17,246 bases of DNA. Origin: Dehalococcoidales bacterium. GTDB taxonomy: Bacteria; Chloroflexota; Dehalococcoidia; Dehalococcoidales; Fen-1064. Every line of letters begins with the position of its first letter. Position 1 is the first letter of the stretch. Location: the NCBI GenBank assembly GCA_028713395.1, contig JAQTOJ010000009.1, forward strand, positions 1 to 17,246, written 5' to 3'. The position numbers and the translations under genes are program-made. Of this stretch, positions 13,641 to 17,246 are shown piece by piece. A model generated the notes under the pieces. It was not told the DNA's origin, did not search any database, and saw nothing but the letters and a program-made list of their open reading frames with translations.

Positions 13641-13925
13641 ATGAAAATTGCCTTGGTCTTTCTTACCGGGATTCTCGCCGGCGCTATTATCGGGCTGTTC
13701 GTATTCATCCCGAGAAATGCTTCGGCGGCCGAAAGCGACACTACGGAGACGATCATGCCGGATGTGGAAACGATGTACAAGAGCGCCTTCGTTGCTCCTT
13801 TTATCAAAGCTCAGGACAAGATCGTTGACCCTGACATTGCCGGGTATTACCAATATCTGCTGGATTCTACCGGCCTCACCGAAATGGCTGACGCCACGGC
13901 GACTCCGGTTGTCACCCCTCCTTAG
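13641..13925 (+). CDS. Small exported or membrane-anchored protein
   Basis: A 94-residue protein that I do not recognise. Residues 3-23 are hydrophobic after a Lys, and NASAA (26-30) offers an AxA signal-peptidase site after A29, so the mature part of about 65 residues should lie outside the membrane. That part is acidic and ends in a Thr/Pro/Val-rich tail (ATPVVTPP), like an extended linker. AGGGGG at five to six bases supports the ATG. The gene is alone on its strand, with a strong hairpin 13 bases after it. It sits between membrane and signalling genes, so a role in envelope sensing is possible but not shown. If the peptide is not cut, it would be a single-pass membrane protein. Confidence 0.65.
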   Translation: MKIALVFLTGILAGAIIGLFVFIPRNASAAESDTTETIMPDVETMYKSAFVAPFIKAQDKIVDPDIAGYYQYLLDSTGLTEMADATATPVVTPP

Positions 13926-13937
13926 GATAAAACGGGC

Positions 13938-13975
13938 ACCCGGAAGGGGCCATCTACCTGGACGCCCTTCCGGGT
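13938..13975 (+). terminator. Strong hairpin after the small exported protein gene
   Basis: ACCCGGAAGGG (13938-13948) faces CCCTTCCGGGT (13965-13975), an 11-bp perfect GC-rich stem with a 16-base loop. No T run follows, so it may act as a factor-dependent terminator or protect the 3' end of the message. Confidence 0.5.
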
Positions 13976-14066
13976 CCTGGGAATTGGGAGCGATACTCTC
14001 TACCTTTTACGTTCCTTTACCGTAGCCAACGTCCTGGGAAGTGAGCCATCTCTCCGGGAAACCTCT

Positions 14067-14429
14067 TTAGTTTTGCATGATCAACTCGTCAATCTTGGCA
14101 TAAAAAGAACGGATATTGATGGGGGGCGTCAGAGTCATTTCTTCATTGATATCCACCAGCCGCACGCAATTCACCGGCGCGCCCCTCCGCGATATCATCA
14201 GCACCGGGATATCGATTTCTTTACGGATGTTCAGGCAGTTCTGAATACCTTCGGGAATAGATTTATCCACATCAAGCAGTATGATATCCGGTGACAATTC
14301 TTCCGGGTAAATAGTAATGGTATTAAACAATTCCTCTTCGATGATCGCAGAGTGATACCGGGTACTCAATATTTCCTTCAGAATGGCCTTAAGTTCGGTA
14401 TCCTGGCTGATAATCATTAGTTTAAACAT
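14067..14429 (-). CDS. Stand-alone receiver-domain protein (atypical)
   Basis: A 120-residue single receiver domain without an output domain. The first strand FKLMIISQD carries only D10 of the usual acidic pair. PDIILLDVDKS (47-57) holds the expected phospho-acceptor D53. VLMISRRGA supplies the Ser of the switch position. The conserved Lys before the last helix is missing: LTPPI stands where LxKPf is expected. Phosphorylation is possible but the switch is probably altered. The ribosome site is weak (GGGG before the ATG). It lies downstream of the pseudokinase on the same strand with a 219-base gap, and near CheW, which suggests a common signalling route. The partner kinase is not in the window. 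Confidence 0.75.
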   Translation of the reverse strand: MFKLMIISQDTELKAILKEILSTRYHSAIIEEELFNTITIYPEELSPDIILLDVDKSIPEGIQNCLNIRKEIDIPVLMISRRGAPVNCVRLVDINEEMTLTPPINIRSFYAKIDELIMQN

Positions 14430-14648
14430 TTTTACCCCGGTTGTTTTCAGCTTTCCTTCGTGCTTGATAGTGTTATAGTAGCACCCTTATTTTCAACGAA
14501 ATATAAACGGCAACGGCGGTATTCTAAACAAGATATAAATAGACAAAAGAAAGCCAGACGGAAATTGAAGCAGCCGTATAGCGCAAGAGATGGGAATGCT
14601 AACCGGAGGGATTTTGGATGCGGCAAATAATTGAGGAAGAAGCGGGGA

Positions 14649-16631
14649 TCACTTTTTGATCAGTCCAACGGCATATTTTTTCAATTCAGATAAAAGCACG
14701 GCGGCATCTTTATACCGGTCTTCTTTGCGTTTTGCCAGACACTTGAGGATGATTGCATCCAGGTATTCCGGTATTTCGGTTGTCAGCAGACTCGGTTTAC
14801 CCGGGGCGGCGGTTAACTGGAAGGTTGCGGAAAAGGCTTCTTTGGGATAGGGCAATTTCCCGGTGAATAACTCATAAAGCAGCACGCCGAATTGGTAGAT
14901 GTCCGTCCGGTGGTCAATGCCGCCGGAGTCCGTGCTGTTCTGTTCCGGGGCGCGGTAGTTTAATTGGTATAAAGCGGGTTCTTTGTTCGGTTCCACCTTC
15001 AAAGTGACGTCCTGGATGCGCCAGTTGGAGATTTTGGGGGCGTTGTTCGCATCCAGTAACACGTTTTCCGTCGTCAACTGGCGGTGGTTGATATGGCAGC
15101 GCCGTGAGTATACCAGGGCATCCGCCAATTGCACCGCCATCTGCAAGGCCTCATGGAACCTGATTTTCCCGCTCATTTTTTGCAGCGAGCCCTTGGAAAG
15201 ATATTCCATTGCCAACCACGGGGTAGGTTCCTCCCCGACATCATAGACGGGTACGATGTTGGGGTGTTTCAGTGTCGCCCATTGCCGGGCGCCCTCTAAA
15301 AAGTGATTCCCCAGGTCCAGCTGGTCATTTTTGATTTTGGGTATCTTGATAATGACCGTAGCACTGTCATTGTTTCTCTTAGCGGCATAAATATCGCTGC
15401 TTTTGGTGGCGCTCAGCCGCCACATGATCCGGTAGCCGGTGACGCGCGGCATCTCCTCACCGGGACGGAAGACATTCATGTAAAGGGGCGTTACCCGTTT
15501 TTGCGGCAAACCCCACTCATCGATATAGTTGAAATTCACGTCGATGGAGTAGAAACCGGCCCTTGCCGGCATCATGGAGACCAGTTTGGTCACTTCGCCG
15601 CCGGCCGGTATTTCCGAGATGAGTCCGGGATCGGTTTCCACGACCGGCTGGTGCTTGCTCAACAAGGCGGCGTCGACCGTAATATATTTTACCTTGATCT
15701 CCGGGGGGAAAATGGTGTGGATGCTGCGCGCCGGTGATTTTCCTTCGTTCGAGACAACGATTTCCACCCACGACCAAGTTCCCAGGGGCAATTGTTTTTG
15801 TGAGAGCGAAAGCCGGAGTTTCGGTTGTTGTTCCTGACGCTCCCGGAACTGGTCGGCCAGCATTTTTTCAGGGTTTTCCATGTGCGCCAGGGCAAAATTC
15901 TTATCGAACGGCGCTAATTTTTCCCGCGGGTTCAGTTTCAAGCTTTCGATATACAGTTTAAGAGCATCTCCGGAACCCTCGCCTTTCAAGAAGGAAATGA
16001 CTTTAGAAATAGAGTCCTGATCCAATCCTTGACGATTCAGCCACTTGTTTACCTTTTCCATAAGCTGCAGGGCATATTTGTTTTCCTGGTTGAATTTCAG
16101 CGCCTGAGTCACGACCTGCAGGGCTTCTTCCAGGCGGCCCAATTGGTAAAGCAACTCGCTTTTCTTGGCCAACGCCACCGCGTTTTCCGGCGAGTGTTCC
16201 AGCCCCTTTTCACAACATTCCAGGGCTTTTTCCGGTTGCACCTGCATTTCATAAGCAAAGCTCTTGATGAACCATAATTCCGCATCCGCGGGATAAGTTG
16301 CCAGGTATTTCGCACAGAGAGTGATGGTGTCTTCATACCGGAAACATAAGGATAGCGCCTCGACTTGCAGGCGCATGGCGGGTAGATTCTGCGGTTCCAA
16401 TTGCACCGCCATTTGGGCGCAATGCAGCACTTCTTCGTATTTTTGTTTTTGGTGCGCCACGGCTGCCCGCTGCAACCACTCCTTAGCAGGTAAATTGGGG
16501 TCGGGTGGCGGCGGGGCTTTTACGGGCGCTGCCGGGACAGGGGTTTTCACAACCAGAAAATCGGCGCCGGATAACGTTTTCTCGGTCGCAGTCGGGACGG
16601 GAACTTTTTTTATCTCTTCCGGTGTATTCAT
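14649..16631 (-). CDS. TPR - beta-domain - protein pseudokinase
   Basis: A 660-residue cytoplasmic protein with no membrane segment. A Pro/Ala-rich N-terminus (31-47) precedes three to four TPR repeats (about 50-200). A beta-rich, CARDB-like region (about 272-390) follows, and then a Ser/Thr kinase fold (about 398-655). In the kinase part the Gly-rich loop is gone (SATKSSDIY), the Lys in VIIK (K429), E446 and N523 are kept, but HRD reads HRQ (516-518) and DFG reads NWR (536-538). APE (561-563), the helix-F Asp (D577) and R639 remain, so the fold is intact while catalysis is very unlikely. I infer a scaffold or ligand-sensing pseudokinase working through its TPRs. CheW lies upstream and a receiver protein downstream on the same strand. 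The ribosome site is weak. Confidence 0.88.
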   Translation of the reverse strand: MNTPEEIKKVPVPTATEKTLSGADFLVVKTPVPAAPVKAPPPPDPNLPAKEWLQRAAVAHQKQKYEEVLHCAQMAVQLEPQNLPAMRLQVEALSLCFRYEDTITLCAKYLATYPADAELWFIKSFAYEMQVQPEKALECCEKGLEHSPENAVALAKKSELLYQLGRLEEALQVVTQALKFNQENKYALQLMEKVNKWLNRQGLDQDSISKVISFLKGEGSGDALKLYIESLKLNPREKLAPFDKNFALAHMENPEKMLADQFRERQEQQPKLRLSLSQKQLPLGTWSWVEIVVSNEGKSPARSIHTIFPPEIKVKYITVDAALLSKHQPVVETDPGLISEIPAGGEVTKLVSMMPARAGFYSIDVNFNYIDEWGLPQKRVTPLYMNVFRPGEEMPRVTGYRIMWRLSATKSSDIYAAKRNNDSATVIIKIPKIKNDQLDLGNHFLEGARQWATLKHPNIVPVYDVGEEPTPWLAMEYLSKGSLQKMSGKIRFHEALQMAVQLADALVYSRRCHINHRQLTTENVLLDANNAPKISNWRIQDVTLKVEPNKEPALYQLNYRAPEQNSTDSGGIDHRTDIYQFGVLLYELFTGKLPYPKEAFSATFQLTAAPGKPSLLTTEIPEYLDAIILKCLAKRKEDRYKDAAVLLSELKKYAVGLIKK

Positions 16632-16697
16632 TTTCTTCGCTATGCGGTTTTCGTTGGGGGAAAAGGTTTTACATAATATAGATTGTCTTAAACATAA

Positions 16698-16752
16698 AGG
16701 CGGACCTCATGCTATACTCAACCGTGAAAAGAGCGTACCATGAGACCCGCCT
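16698..16752. other. Interrupted inverted repeat between the cheW-like and pseudokinase genes
   Basis: AGGCGG-AC-CTCATG (16698-16711) faces CATGAG-AC-CCGCCT (16739-16752): two 6-bp stems separated by a symmetric AC/AC internal loop, with a 27-base end loop. It begins 21 bases after the CheW stop in transcription order. The T content that follows is modest, so it may be a partial terminator or an operator. Confidence 0.5.
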
Positions 16753-16772
16753 CCGTTACAGGTGATTGGTGG

Positions 16773-17246
16773 TCAGCTTGCCTTGACGGCTGTGCCCGGT
16801 AAAGCTACATCATCACGCGTTAGCAATTTATCGATATCAAGCAGGATTACCAACTTATCGGCAAGCTTGGCGATGCCCTGCACAAAAGTGGCTTCCGCCC
16901 CGCTGACCACGGATGAAGGCGGTTCCACGGATTCCGAAGAGATACGTAAAACTTCGGCCACCGAATCAACCACCATGCCTACATCCTGTCCACCGGTATG
17001 CACCACCATGATGCGGGCGGCGTTACTATGGGCGATGTTTTCCATGCCGAAACGTTTTCTCAATCCGACGACGGGTAACACTTCGCCGCGCCGGTTGATC
17101 ACGCCTTCCACGAAATTGGAAGACCCCGGGACCCGGGTAATATTTTGAATATGGATGATTTCTCTGACGCTGGAGATATCTACTCCGTAGAATTCTCCCG
17201 CGAGTTTGAAGATCACCAGTTGTTTGCCGCTGACCAGGGCTTTTGC
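16773..17246 (-). CDS. CheW-like chemotaxis coupling protein (5' end outside window)
   Basis: CheW-type adaptor domain, which links receptors to the histidine kinase CheA at the membrane-receptor array. The frame is open to the right edge, and residues just before the GTG at 17216 (GKQLVIFKL) belong to the first conserved strand, so the gene starts outside the window. Family marks are FYGVDISSVREIIH, ITRVPGSSNFVEGVINRRGEVLPVVGLRKRFG and GMVVDSVAEVLRIS. The C-terminal part (ILLDIDKLLT) is also typical. CheW domains also occur in non-chemotaxis (Alternative Cellular Function) pathways. No CheA or receptor is visible here, and the pseudokinase gene follows on the same strand. Confidence 0.92.
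   Translation of the reverse strand, partial: AKALVSGKQLVIFKLAGEFYGVDISSVREIIHIQNITRVPGSSNFVEGVINRRGEVLPVVGLRKRFGMENIAHSNAARIMVVHTGGQDVGMVVDSVAEVLRISSESVEPPSSVVSGAEATFVQGIAKLADKLVILLDIDKLLTRDDVALPGTAVKAS

Noticed and set aside
13976..14066. Possible riboswitch in the gap before the stand-alone receiver gene's 3' end
   Set aside because: I compared it by eye with c-di-GMP and cobalamin riboswitch motifs and found no match on either strand.
14618..14659. 13-codon frame with a good GGAGG site, overlapping the pseudokinase stop on the other strand
   Set aside because: Too short to support; the ribosome-like site may be chance.

Overview
The window looks like bacterial chromosome of moderate GC, with genes on both strands. 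Signs that it is bacterial are UvrC, sigma70-type promoters, encoded CCA ends on both tRNAs and purine-rich ribosome sites. The gene mix is a compact dcd/dut-type dUTPase, a dCMP deaminase, an archaeal-looking P-loop kinase, many small zinc ribbons, and a eukaryote-like kinase fold beside CheW. It reminds me of Chloroflexota, perhaps Dehalococcoidia. That is an impression from content, not a computed placement.

Layout. 1-2.6 kb (+): the 3' part of uvrC (its start lies outside), a flavodoxin-fold protein and a small zinc ribbon. 2.7-4.5 kb (-): a GyrI-like effector-binding protein, a Cof-type HAD phosphatase and a GIY-YIG protein. 4.57-4.68 kb: tRNA with CAT anticodon and a clear promoter. 4.7-6.45 kb: dUTPase (+), facing an overlapping pair on the minus strand, a P-loop kinase and a dCMP deaminase. 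6.5-8.5 kb: a MATE exporter bracketed by two copies of a palindromic repeat, then a run of strong hairpins. 8.57-8.67 kb: tRNA-Ala(CGC). 8.8-11.35 kb (+): a flavin-reductase-like protein, DUF1697, a VOC/PhnB-like gene broken by one frameshift, and DUF4256. 11.5-11.7 kb (-): a small zinc ribbon.

11.7-17.2 kb is a signalling region. A consensus promoter with an AT-rich inverted repeat drives a LuxR-type regulator. Its receiver-like domain lacks the phospho-acceptor, and its N-terminus appears split off by a frameshift. A DUF5658-like membrane protein converges on it. Next come a small exported protein, a stand-alone receiver protein, a 660-residue TPR / beta-domain / pseudokinase protein and a CheW-like protein running off the right edge. 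The pseudokinase lacks the HRD Asp, the DFG Asp and the Gly-rich loop, so it probably works as a scaffold or sensor.

Four short inverted repeats built on GTCATTCC...GGAA(T)CC lie between genes in the first 5.4 kb. The most unusual items are the pseudokinase/CheW/receiver locus, the split LuxR gene with its consensus promoter, and the structured intergenic DNA around the MATE gene.
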